Positions 10,077-20,700 of a stretch of 21,592 nt of DNA are shown here, in pieces. Positions within the stretch are counted from its first letter, which is position 1. Each line of letters starts with the position of its first letter. Source of the DNA: Pelargonium nanum (lineage: Eukaryota > Streptophyta > Magnoliopsida > Geraniales > Geraniaceae); the NCBI GenBank assembly GCA_036897485.1, contig JAYMTF010001739.1, positions 1 through 21,592 of the forward strand, read 5' to 3'. The notes under the pieces are model-generated. The model ran no database searches. It was given only the letters and a program-made list of their open reading frames with translations, and was not told the origin of the DNA. The position numbers were made by a program, and so were the translations under genes.

Positions 10077-12878
10077 ATTCAGTTCCGTACGCGTCTCCGC
10101 CAAATCGCAGGATGCTGGTTCTTCTCCCAATGCCATATCCGCCGTAACGTCGTCGTTTCCTCAGCGGGCTTGGTCCCTCTCCTCCTCTCCCTCGCGCCTC
10201 CGGGCCTGGAATCCCCTGCCTCCGCTCCAGTCCGATGCCAGGAACGGTGCCGGACGTTTCGAGGTCAAGGCTACTTCCGAGGCCGCCGGCGGCGGTGAAG
10301 TCGAGAAGAGTAGCTTCACCAAGACGCTTGAGCTCGGAGCGCTCTTTGGTCTGTGGTACTTGTTCAACATCTACTTCAATATCTACAACAAGCAGGTTTG
10401 GTTTCACTCATTCTAGTTCATTAGTTGGTATGCTTTTTTATTATTTCGTTTTCTGTCAAAGTAATTTTTGTTTGAATGCTGAAATTTGGTGGAGAAATGG
10501 GTTTGTTGGGGTGGAAATGCTAGATCGCTTAGCAAATGTAGCTCTTGGAGATTTGTGTTTGAAGAAACTGATTGCTCCAATGTTTTCTTTTATGAAGTTT
10601 GTTTCGATGATATCGAAGTTCTGCTTGCTTTGGTGCAACGTATTTTATTACTTGTCCAGAAATTACAAAAGAAAATGTAAAATCATATTTTTTATATGAA
10701 ATTTACACGAGGTAATCTAACAAAAATGTGTAGTTTTGCCCAAATTTCTCTCTTTTCCTATGATGTTTTTGCTTTAAGTTATTAATCAAAACAAAGAATC
10801 TTTAGCAGTCAAATCATTATTGAATCTATTATCTAATTGCTTTTGAAAAAATAAGTTATTGATACAGAGAATTGATGTTGTACTTCTACATTAAGTCTGT
10901 TTCTGGCAACATAGTTGCAGTTCTGGAATTGGAATTGGAATTGGAATTGCAATTGATGGGGCCTCTGGCATTCAGTTCCAAATTCCAATCCCATAACTTC
11001 ATTTCCATGAAGCCTAGATGAGTAGTATAGTGCATCAAGAGGATCTAGAAGGGCCTAATTGATGATATTCCTTGTTGGCAGGTTCTGAAGGCTTTCCATT
11101 ATCCAGTAACCGTCACATTGGTTCAGTTTGCGGTTGGGACTGTGCTTGTTTTGTCTATGTGGGGTCTTAATCTGTACAAGAAGCCCAAAATTAGCGGTGG
11201 ACAGGTATCCATTTTTCTTATCTGCAGAGCAGTTGATTTAGGATAATCGTGTTGATTATTTGTATTGTGAGTTTTAATGCGTCTTTTCTCCTGACAGCTT
11301 GCTGCAATCATCCCACTTGCAATGGTGCACACATTGGGGAACCTCTTCACTAATATGAGTCTCGGGAAAGTGGCTGTTTCATTCACTCACACAATCAAAG
11401 CTATGGAGCCCTTTTTCTCAGTTGTTCTCTCTGCTATGTTTATGGGAGAGGTATGAATTTCTCATGCTTGTTTCTGTTGTATTTGAATCTGCTGAAATTC
11501 TGATCATTGTACCACCTTTTCTATGTTTTTTAACGAGCTTACAACTGCAGATTTAGTAAGTTGCATTGCCTACATGTGCTTACAATTTATCTTTCTGCTT
11601 ATCAGTTTCCCACTCCCTGGGTGGTTGCTTCCCTCTTACCAATTGTTGGTGGAGTCGCATTGGCATCAGTTACAGAGGCCTCTTTTAATTGGTAAAAAGT
11701 TTAAATGCATATTGTTAAGGACAGAATCAAGCGCACATGCAGCTTTTGTTCTTAAATAATTGTACATCATACTCTTGATTGTTTTGTATAATCATACCCT
11801 TTTTGGTACATTAGGGCTGGATTTTGGAGTGCAATGGCGTCCAATTTGACCAATCAATCTCGTAATGTCCTCAGCAAAAAAGTCATGGTTAAGAAAGAGG
11901 TAATGTCAGTTGATAAGTGCAGTTTAACAGTAAACACCAGAGCCTATAGTAGTCATTGGAAGTGTTATGGATGATTGAAAATGACCCCTTATTCATCCCT
12001 TCATACATTAATAGATTATTAACATACACTATGGTATGCTTTGCTTTTATTGATTCTGAATTTTCTTTCTTTCTGTTTTGGTTAAACAGGAATCTATGGA
12101 CAACATTACTCTCTTCTCGATTATTACAGTGATGTCGTTTTTCTTGTTAGCCCCTGTGACTATCTTCATGGAAGGTGTGAAGTTTACCCCTTCATATATA
12201 CAAGCTGCTGTAAGTACTTCTGATCAAGAGCTCAAGTGCTACATATCTGGTTTAGTTTTGGTTTTACTGAAAAACACCCTTGTGACTTTATAATCTTGGT
12301 GGTCTTGATGACAGGGACTGGACATGAAAGTGTTATACACTAGGTCTCTTATCGCCGCACTTTGCTTCCATGCGTACCAGCAGGTGAGACATTGAATCAT
12401 GATTTTTCTCATTTTTTACTTCAAGTCATAGGGCACTCCTTTTACTCATCCTGTGCTTCGTCAGCAAAGAAGCATGTTATCCTAAGTCTTCCATTGGTAC
12501 TTGATATTGATTCTGTGTTCCTTTGAAGAATGCTAATTCTTTGTGGGTCAAACCATGCAGGTTTCATACATGATTTTGCAAAGGGTGTCCCCTGTTACTC
12601 ACTCTGTGGGCAATTGTGTGAAGCGTGTGGTGGTCATCGTGAGCTCAGTTATCTTCTTCAAAACACCAGTCTCACCTATCAATTCTCTGGGTAAATTTTC
12701 TTTGCAAATGATCTCCATATGAGAAGCAACATTCCATTCACCTTGTTCATGCTTAATTTGTATATACCTTTCTCTCATGTATTAACTTGGATTTGATGCA
12801 GGCACTGGGTTGGCCCTTGCTGGAGTGTTCCTGTACTCAAGAGTGAAGCGCATCAAGCCAAAGCCAAAGTCTGCGTAA
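9991..12878 (+). CDS. PPT1: Plastid phosphoenolpyruvate/phosphate translocator
   Basis: Nine exons: 9991-10395, 11082-11204, 11298-11450, 11606-11691, 11815-11899, 12090-12209, 12315-12383, 12561-12690, 12802-12878. All are GT-AG, join in frame, and give 415 residues (Arabidopsis PPT1/CUE1 is about 408). Residues 1 to about 90 are a Ser/Ala/Arg-rich chloroplast transit peptide with little acid. The rest is a hydrophobic multi-span carrier of the plastid phosphate-translocator family, with [61 protein letters not shown] and [15 protein letters not shown]. The Lys368-Arg369 pair corresponds to the phosphate-binding pair of this family. The known role is exchange of PEP for phosphate across the inner envelope, feeding the shikimate pathway and fatty acid synthesis. 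Wording such as [19 protein letters not shown] and the C-terminus [12 protein letters not shown] favours PPT over the triose-phosphate, glucose-6-phosphate and xylulose-5-phosphate carriers. Confidence 0.96.
10925..10992. repeat. (GGAATT)4 repeat with a facing inverted copy in intron 1
   Basis: Four perfect GGAATT units (10925-10948) are followed by AATTCCAATCCC-type sequence in the opposite sense at about 10976-10992, so the RNA could fold back. It lies 90-157 bases before the exon 2 acceptor at 11082. It may be a microsatellite or a small MITE remnant. Confidence 0.55.
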
Positions 12879-13346
12879 ACGAGGATAAGTTTTGCTGGAG
12901 AATTCGGATGTTAGAAGATCGTAATTGAAATGCTACATTCAGAAACATGTTTGTAGATCAGTTGGGAACTTAAATCAGTAATTTTTTTTGGATGGTTTAT
13001 TCTTTTTCTTGGATTTCCACATAATTTTGCCTAGTGCAAATTTTCTTCTTAGTGAACATTTCTCGGTTGTGATTGGGTTTACTCCCAAACACATCATAGT
13101 CTGGATGTAGAATGTATTATGCCTAGTGTTATATTTCATTATGTATTTTGGTATTTGAACTTTTTGTTTAACAAGTAAAATGACAGAATCACAACCTTTA
13201 AAACTACAAAAGCAAAAAAAAGTTTGGTTTAACAATTCAAATGACAAAATAACAACCTCAAAAGTACAACAAAAATGCAGGGTTTTATGCTAAACAATTC
13301 AAATGACATCACAACCTCAGAAAATAAAATTCAAAATTCAAAACAG
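12879..13346. other. Translocator 3'UTR and intergenic spacer
   Basis: This follows the stop codon TAA (12876-12878). The first 200-250 bases are presumably 3'UTR, with T-rich and TTGTA-rich stretches but no obvious canonical poly(A) signal. Beyond that lie short similar phrases of the form AACAATTCAAATGACA and CACAACCT, repeated about every 65-75 bases between 13180 and 13320, a weak local tandem repeat. No gene seen. Confidence 0.5.
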
Positions 13347-13350
13347 AAAA
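13347..13350 (-). terminator. RNA polymerase III terminator of the tRNA gene
   Basis: AAAA on the plus strand reads TTTT on the tRNA strand, nine bases after the discriminator base, a standard pol III stop. An earlier minus-strand AAAATT stretch does not terminate. Confidence 0.6.
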
Positions 13351-13358
13351 CGAATTTT

Positions 13359-13431
13359 CGCGCCAGGTAGGGGTCGAACCTACGACTTTCTGCTTAGGAA
13401 ACAGACGCTCTATCCACTGAGCTACAGGCGC
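13359..13431 (-). tRNA. tRNA-Arg, anticodon CCT
   Basis: The minus strand folds as a full 73-base cloverleaf. The acceptor 5' strand is GCGCCTG with TA at 8-9. The D arm is GCTC...GAGC (A box TAGCTCAGTGG). The anticodon stem TCTGT/GCAGA holds loop TTCCTAA, so the anticodon is CCT, reading AGG (Arg). The T arm is GTAGG-TTCGACC-CCTAC (B box GGTTCGACC). The acceptor 3' strand is CTGGCGC with discriminator G. There is no intron. Acceptor pairs are all Watson-Crick except position 6-67, which is T-T. Just upstream on its strand is ATCAACTGG, a CAA start context, with AT-rich TATA-like sequence further out, as in plant nuclear tRNA genes. Confidence 0.95.
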
Positions 13432-13509
13432 CAGTTGATAGGGCGTCTGTTAGTAGTTTAATTATATTGTTGTAGATTTAGTGGATTGCACACTTGCACA
13501 TTCAATAAG

Positions 13510-13665
13510 AACAGGCTAACACCGCTCACTTGACCAAGTGGTAACAAAGTTTGAATGCAAGCTCGAGGACTCGTATTCGAGATTTCTTATGAGAGTGGTA
13601 CGAGGTTATAATATATGTGTGAGTGTGAGATTTACTTGTACAGTAAATCATCGGAAAAAAAGTTC
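13510..13665 (+). mobile_element. Possible tRNA-derived SINE relic
   Basis: The sequence GCTCACTTGACCAAGTGGTA (13526-13545) looks like a pol III A box context. GAGGACTCGTATTCGAGA about 20 bases on resembles a B box. A TGTGTGAGTGTGAGATTTAC tail follows and the unit ends in a short A-run at about 13657-13663. That order is typical of plant SINEs. Boundaries and target-site duplications are not clear. Confidence 0.45.
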
Positions 13666-14696
13666 TAAATTTGTGTTCAATTCGTCTCATTAGTCTTCAC
13701 TGAACATATTTTTTTTGTAGAATAATTTGTGTACGAATTAAAGTGAATAGAAGTTCTAAACACCGCAACGAAATAAAGATGAATTTTAGAACTCGTTATT
13801 TGGAAGAGAATTGTTAAAATACGTCGAGAAGAATTTTAAAAGGTCTCCAACTTACTTCCGCAAAACTTCGAGACCACCTCAACCAAAGCAAAATGAATCT
13901 ATAATACCAGTAGGAGCACCCGTGTTGTGGTCATCCCTAACTTGAAAAACTCGCAACACACAGATCAGATATGACTAGATCAATTCGCTGAGATTAATCG
14001 AGATAATTATGATTTTCAATCACATCATGCAACCTTCATTACACATCTCATAGCTAGTAATTAAGGTTGATTGATATATTTACAAACTTCCATATCAAGC
14101 TCTAACATTTATATATTAAGGGGTTAAACCATTGAAATATTTTCTTGCAACACCTTTCCCTCTTCATCTATTTCTATTATATGATGCAAAGAACTACACA
14201 TGCAATTTATATTGAGATATTAATTAATTCATGCTAAAAAAACAAACACACACTCAAAATAAAAAGAAATAAAGAAAGAAGTGGTTATATATTACTATTA
14301 AATTTCTTCTTAATTGTGTTTTTCAGACATGATCTAATCAACATATTAATGCATAACGTACAACAGAACAATGCATCTTGAGTCATATATACCAAGTCAA
14401 ACCTGACTTTCTTGAATATAAATATATTTAATATCAACAAACAAAAGTCAACATTAATATTAAATAACTTAATTACTATTAAAACCCACCTCAGTTTCCA
14501 TACAACAACAACAAATCAGCACACAGGTCTCTTGAGTGTATACATGTTTGCAACAACATCAACACTTCAACTCATTTGTATTATTAACGTAACGAGCCTC
14601 TATTCAATCTTTTAAAATACTTGTGAAATAAAACAAAACAAAACAAAAAAACTGATAAAAATGTGTGTGTCTCTCTCTCTGTGACATTACATGTAA
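13666..14696. other. Intergenic DNA and 3' flank of the MYB gene
   Basis: AT-rich sequence with no gene seen on either strand. The right end, nearest the MYB stop codon, is presumably its 3'UTR and carries a short (GT)n(CT)n run at about 14661-14681. Confidence 0.55.
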
Positions 14697-16601
14697 TTAA
14701 TTGTTATTGACCTGAGACATCATCTCCACCAAATCCAGCTCCTTCTTCACCTGAAACTCATCAAGAACACCAAGCTCATGTCCAGAATTAGGAGCCATGT
14801 CATCCAGGAGAGAGTCAATGCTACAGCTCTCCTCGAACATTCGATCATCGAACACAAAATCAGGAACCTCGTAGCTAAAATCATAGTTCGGGACCAAACG
14901 ATCATTTGTTGTCTGGCAAAACTCCAGGCTCTGCGACGTCGAGTGTGATGACTTGTGATCTTGACGAGCATTTTTCTTGTGCCGGTCTGACTTCCCGGGG
15001 TCCAAGTTCAAGCTCTTGATGTAGTCTTGAAGCAGAGACGGTCTCGGGTACTTGGACCGGCACTTTCGCTTCGAGTACTGCCTCCTCTTCGTGGCGTTCC
15101 AGTGATTCTTGATCGAGTTTTCGGTTCTTCCGGGAAGCCTCTTGGCTATCTCTGCCCATTTGTTACCAATCTCTGCATGGGCTTCGATGAGAACCTTGTC
15201 CTCTTCTTCACTCCACGTATCTTTCTGTAACAAAACAAACAAAACGTACACTTTCTTGAATTTTATGTCAAGAACATGTAGATGTTTTCAAGAATCAAGA
15301 AATGAAAACGTACCTTGATGTCAGGCCGGAGATGATTATGCCATCTCTCTCTGCACTGCTTTCCGATCCGGCCGGGGAGCATCTGAGCAATTGTGGACCA
15401 TTTTCTGATCCCATATTGCTCTACCAGCCGGCTCAAAACCCTAAAAATGGAGTTTTTTTTTAATCAGCAAACGGTACTTTCATTAAAATAAAATTAAAAA
15501 ACGGGAGAATAAAAGTACAACATCCCGAGAAGGGGGAAACAAACAACTAAAACAAAACAGAAAAGGGATCGATGCATCAAGAATCAAAGCTTGGTCTGAG
15601 ATGACTGGCAAGAGACCGGTAACGGTAACGGTGCCTCTTGTGCAGTGCCGAACAATCCCGAATATTTCAAGATGACGGGATTGTGACGCAGGATAAGAAT
15701 TAGGTTCGAGGTAGAGAGGCCTCGATTTCCCGAAGTCATTCAATTACTTCAGACTTAGGACCTAACGCTCGAGCACCCAACTCCTTACAAAAGTCCCGTA
15801 ACGCTGAAACTGGTTTAGTATGGGAAGAGGAAGCCGATGCGCCAACATGGCTTGCATGGGGACGGAGGACAGTACGTATAGGCGGAGGGAGACCTACCGG
15901 TGTTAAAAAATGGCACAAAAACATGTACAAAAAATAAATATAATTACTAATTATGAGTACCTGTCTTCATCAATGGTCCACTGACCCTTGACTAGATTAG
16001 ATTTCTTGCCAACTTTGGTGGTGCAAGCCTTTCTTGTTGCAGCTCTGTCCATGTCATGATGCTGATGAATATTAAAATTCTGATACTGAATATTAGGTTT
16101 CTTGCTGTAATATCCAGTTACACTAGAGACCTCATCTGGAGCCATGAAGCTCACAGGCTTGGCTTCTTGATGAAACCCTAGAGAAGAAGATGACATCATC
16201 ACATGGCTCTGATGATCTCCACCACTCATCATCATCACATCCAACGGTAGTGAAGCCATTTTATTAAAATTACTGAAACTATTTGGAAATGTTGAGAGCT
16301 CACCACCATGAAAATTGTCCATCACTTGAGCATGAACACCATTATTGTTATTATGGTCTATTAATGGCTTGCACTCATAGAAATCAAAATCAGATGTGGG
16401 TTTTGGGAAGGTGAAGTTGTAATCAAAAGGATCAAAACATGGAGTGTTTTGAGAAGAAGAGTTGTAGATTAAAGAATTAGGGTTTTCAAATAAATTTTGG
16501 GAAGATGAAAAAATGGGTTGCAGTTGGGGAGCAGCTGCAACATGATCATCACTAATATTAGTATTGTTGTTGGTTTCTTGGATTTGAAACTCCTGATCCA
16601 T
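14697..16601 (-). CDS. R2R3-MYB transcription factor, MYB98/MYB64/MYB119-like
   Basis: Exons (minus strand) are 16601-15961, 15440-15314 and 15224-14697, giving 431 residues; the splice phases (2, then 0) fit. I chose ATG 16601 because the frame upstream reaches only a TTG at 16628. Residues 1-200 are Asn/Ser/His-rich and disordered. The MYB domain spans about 204-305. R2 has tryptophans at 208, 228 and 247; R3 at 260, 279 and 298, with KNHWNATKRRQ. All six canonical Trp are present. WHNHLRPDIKKDTWSEEED and the basic KRKCRSKYPRPSLLQDYIKSL after R3 are typical of the MYB98/64/119/118/115 group. In Arabidopsis that group controls female gametophyte (synergid, cellularisation) and seed development. 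The tail is acidic, perhaps an activation region. A bHLH-binding motif in R3 is not evident. Subgroup placement is from memory. Confidence 0.9.
15442..15913 (-). mobile_element. Retroposed 3' fragment in intron 1 of the MYB gene, same orientation as the gene
   Basis: The insertion lies at about 15453-15903 on the MYB sense strand. Its poly(A) (poly-T at about 15453-15462 on the plus strand) ends roughly 20 bases before the exon 2 acceptor. Candidate duplications are TAAAAATGG (15442-15450) and TAAAAAATGG (15904-15913), differing by one A. An open stretch (minus, about 15930-15736) ends CKELGARALGPKSEVIE and a stop, then a 3'UTR-like tail. I do not recognise the protein; it could be a LINE end or a retroposed cDNA. 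The rest of the intron is under 70 bases. Confidence 0.6.
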
Positions 16602-16930
16602 ATTATTTGACTGAGAGTTGAGAGACAAATTTAATTTGCTGTTCCTATTCCTTAATAGGTGGGTTTTGGTGATACAAGCAAATGGAACATTAAAATCTTG
16701 CTAGCTCGGTTACTTATTTCATTAATTAACTTTAACAAAACTCTCATTCAATGAAAATCCATCTTATAGTTAAGGCACCTGTTATGTTTACCTGCCTTAA
16801 ATACTGTATTAATACGGTAAAAGATCCATTCATACTAGCATTAATTAACCCATAAATATTTACAAAGAACTCTTTTTCTTTTCACAGTAAATATTTTTCT
16901 TGCATGTCAATCCATACAGTAAAAAAAAAA
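16602..16930. promoter_or_regulatory. Upstream region of the MYB gene
   Basis: AT-rich flank upstream of the MYB start codon. It contains the inverted repeat TTAAGGCA (16770-16777) / TGCCTTAA (16793-16800) with a 15-base spacer, and the near-palindrome TACTGTATTAATACGGTA just beyond. No convincing TATA box at the expected distance. Confidence 0.35.
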
Positions 16931-16966
16931 GTTGCAAACTGTAACGGATATTTGTGAGAGAAAACA

Positions 16967-17155
16967 TTTCGTCACAATTCCATCACAAATTGTGACGAAA
17001 ATTTCTGTCACAACCAGTTGTTATAACCCAAACAATGACAAAAATATTTTGTCACAGTTCCGTCACAAATTACATTTTGTGATTGAAATACATTTTGTGA
17101 AAAAAATATTTTGTCACAGTTCCATCATTTTGTGATTAAAATCCATAGATTTGTG
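16967..17155. repeat. Cluster of TTTGTCACA-type repeats, including a perfect 13-base inverted repeat
   Basis: TTTCGTCACAATT (16967-16979) faces its exact complement AATTGTGACGAAA (16988-17000). The phrase TTTTGTCACAGTTCC occurs at about 17047 and again at about 17109, each followed by (C/A)(G/A)TCA and TTTGTGATT-type sequence. Repeated short motifs in both orientations are typical of the subterminal parts of plant DNA transposons such as hAT or CACTA elements. No transposase or clear termini are seen, so the family is unassigned. Confidence 0.55.
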
Positions 17156-17159
17156 ACAT

Positions 17160-17760
17160 AAACTTTTAGTACAAGAACATAAATTGATTATTTAAGTTCA
17201 AAATGTTAGAGTAATGTTTTTTATAAGTAAAGTTATGTTTTTTTGTTAAAAAAAATGTTTGCAAGTTGACGTGATATGATGGCACCGTACCGACGTTACT
17301 ATTTATTTCCAACTATAGGTATGAAAAAAAAGGAGTTCAAAGGTCATAACAAATAAAATTTGAGATTATAGGCTAAAATCACTAGAGAGTCAAAATTATT
17401 TAAATCATAAATGATTATGTGGCAATTTAATAACGTGACGGTTGTTTGCCTGTTATATCCTGTTACATGGGGGCGAGAACTGAAAAAATAATAGTCCATT
17501 GGTCAAAACAAGAATGATTTAAAGACGTGCTGAAGTCAAAATTTTGTCCTTAAAAAAAGGTTACAAAGAAGCTGAACAATTGTTTTAAGTAGTAGCTTTA
17601 ACAGAGCAGAAATTGCAAAAGTTATAGCATGAACAATCACAGAGAGAAATACAAGGAACTTCCCAAACACCAAGTATAGTGCAATTACAGAATGGAGCAG
17701 AGGAAAATAACAATGGCACCCAATAATATTGGGTAAAAGAAACAAGGTATTGCAAAAAAA
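17160..17760. other. Intergenic DNA and 3' flank of the GDSL gene
   Basis: AT-rich sequence without a supportable gene. At 17718-17734 there is a 17-base palindrome, ACCCAATA-A-TATTGGGT, 27-43 bases past the GDSL stop codon on its strand, where it could form a 3'UTR hairpin. Confidence 0.5.
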
Positions 17761-20700
17761 TTACGAGCACCATTGGTGGAAAGCTTTTTCAGGGCTCTTC
17801 CCATCGATTTGTGAGTGGTGGGGGAAATCAAACGGCATTGCTTCAGCTACAAGCGACGCTCCCTTGAATACTCGAACCACTTGTTCATGTACCACTGCAT
17901 TGCCTTCTGGAGTTAGATGCAGTCCATCACTGTAAGTAATCAAAAGTAGATAGATACATTCAGAATATGCTTGAGCAATAGTTCATGTACTCTAACCACT
18001 TGTTCATGTTCAACTCAGTTACTCATGTAGATCAACACAGAACTAAAATAAGTTATGAATCAAATCAAGAATTTAAGATTTGAATATAACCTTAAGAACT
18101 TTTTCTGCCAACCCTCTGTCTCTTGCATCTTGGACCATAGATCAATGGAATGGATACCCAATTCATTAGCTATTTCAATACAAGCTCTGGCATAAACTCC
18201 TGCCATTTCATTTGTCCTTTCTGGCTGTTTCATAGCTTTCTCGCCATATGTAGACCTGTTGCACCCAATTATATAAACAACTTAAGAAATTTATAGTTTT
18301 ATAAAGAGAAGAACACTCGGCATGTATGTTCTGTAAGGAACTGTTATTTGTTCCAACTATAGTTGCTCGATGTTTTGCAAGTCTACAGACTTAATCTTAT
18401 TGGCAAACTATGGTAAGGAAAATCATCATACTGTGCATATTCCATGCGTCCTTTCTCATCAACTGGAGGTGGAGTGATAAGCACAATGACCATTGTAGAG
18501 GAGCTTGCCTGCACTCAAAACCCCTAGAACATGAGAAATGGATCTTATATTGGAGGATGCTTCATTCAATGACAGATGAAACTAATAGCTCTTGGATATC
18601 ATCATATCAAAAGCCAGTTATGACATACAAATTATGGTTACAATTGGGCAAATATTACAATAGTTGATAAAGTATAAAAATTTGGAACTAGGAAGCATTT
18701 AATTATAACGAATTAATAAGTATGGCTAAAATATTTGCTAATATACATGTGATGAATTAATGCCCAGTAAGAGTGTTGTATTCTGATCAAAGAAGTGGTA
18801 TTTACTATTAAGTGCTCATTTTCTATGCTGCTATTGATTTTCTTCAATGAAGTTTGTTTCTATGAAAAGGGAAAACAGATAAGACCATATATAATCAATA
18901 TACCAAGAGATGGTTCTAATTTACAAAATACTCCCTCCATCCCATATTGTAACAGATCAAGAGGTTGTAACTAACTTATTTTAGGAATATTAATGGCAGT
19001 TCATGCATAACTAGCTTCTTAAAAAAAGTGTACTCTCATTTTGGGTCAACTTTTTTTAAAATTAAAGTGCATAATCTTTTTGGGACATGGGCAGTATATG
19101 ATGAAGCAGCATTCATTCCAAAGAGCAGAATTAAATCCTAGGACTGAAATCTAATAAAATGGAAATGTCATATTGAAAAATTATAGAAGTTGAACATTTC
19201 AACTAGAATGAAATACTAGAATTTACTCCTCATATTAGAATTTGTTTTGAAAGACTGAAAAAGGAAGCAATACCATGTCACTGCTTATTAGACTTGTGCT
19301 ACAAGTTGGTAAGAGATATGCTGCCAGAAGTTGAGTAAGTTGATATTTAGGCCTGTTATACTGTAGTATTCACTAATAGGTGCTGATGGCATGGATGGTA
19401 CTAAAAATGATGTTGGTGTAGCACTATGTAAGATGTAAAATTCAATATGATGAAAGCTGTGTGAAATTGAAAAGACACCTTCAAATGATGAACCATTTTT
19501 CTAATGTTCTCCTTGTACTCTTCAACAGGGACATGTTGCCGTTCACCGATTCTGCCTAATAGAGCTGCATCATTGGCCCCAAAGAAAATTGTGGTAGCAA
19601 TAGGGGCATTTGTAGGGTCCTGCAGAGATGTCATATATGAAACCTGTTTAAACGTAAGATTATTATAGCACATAAAAATTGTGTATGCTTACAGTTACCC
19701 GAGTGCCTACAAGACTGCTGTGGCAATTGCTTAGGCTCTTTGGTCCTAAGAAGCCATAAATATAATGTACCACAACATTGAAAGACTGCCTATATTATGT
19801 GTAAGACTTTATGCATCTTCTGAAGTTAATTATATGTACAAAAATGGCTTTTTATTTAACTTTTAGATAATAAATGAATAATGCACCGTTTCTCCCATAA
19901 ACATTTGAAAAAGAAATTGAAAATACAAAAATCTCTTAATTCTCTATGAGTAAAATGAAAGATTACTTAAGTAGAAGATAACAAAGTTCTGTTTAGATTT
20001 CATTTACAAAACGTAAAGAAAATCAAAAGGTACATTTAGAAGAATACTTTTCTCAGTTTTCCAGAGTAGTTAGCCACAATATAAAATCAATGTATCTTGC
20101 ATGGTTATCTGGATGAATTAATTTAAAGCAATGATCTTTCCTGACTAAAAAAACAACATAAACTTATTTACAATATAAGTAATTATGTTACGCATATGTA
20201 AATCTAAGAGAAGCATATATTTTATACAAGAATGATAAGAGCTATGGAACTTCCAAATGCAGGCAACTCCAGTGGTAGCAAGTGAATATGTGCACAGTCG
20301 TACGAAAACAAATCAGTCTTTAGTCTTATGCTGCATACCTACCCAAACATGGAAAACAAGTTCCCAATTGCTCAATTGCTGAATCTTTTTAAACAAATTT
20401 CTTGTCATTAACCCAAATCAGAATATCCAGGATTTGACACAAGAATTCCAAAAATCAAATCAAGTCTATAATGGATTAATAACTTAATAATTCAGAAGTT
20501 TATTGACTGGAGAAGATTCTCAAAAAAAAAAAAAAACAACTGCTCAATGTATTAGGGTAAGGTTTCTTCCAAATGAATGAAAATGCAGGGTACACATTCA
20601 GAGAGCAATCAATAAACAAAGCTCATTTCAACTTCAGTAATACTAATGAAAAATGAAAAAAAATGTGATCTAGATATGATGCTCAATAACCATCAAATTT

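Noticed and set aside
11523-11759. 78-codon frame within the PPT gene
   Set aside because: It spans intron 3 and exon 4 in the wrong frame. The true exon 4 (11606-11691) reads [12 protein letters not shown] in another frame.
16602-16628. MYB start at 16628 (MSLNSQ...)
   Set aside because: The codon at 16628 is TTG, not ATG. The first in-frame ATG is at 16601 and begins MDQEF.
16967-17155. CRISPR-like array from regularly recurring TTTGTCAC words
   Set aside because: Spacing is irregular, words occur in both orientations, and the genome is a plant.
18091-18255. A 7-base duplication and frameshift in GDSL exon 5
   Set aside because: An initial reading suggested a repeated AAGATGC that would kill the DGLH motif. 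Re-reading base by base shows a single AAGATGC; the exon is 165 bases and reads WSKMQETEGWQKKFLS in frame.
18410-18667. 85-codon plus-strand frame antisense to GDSL exon 4
   Set aside because: It is a shadow of the conserved exon on the other strand.
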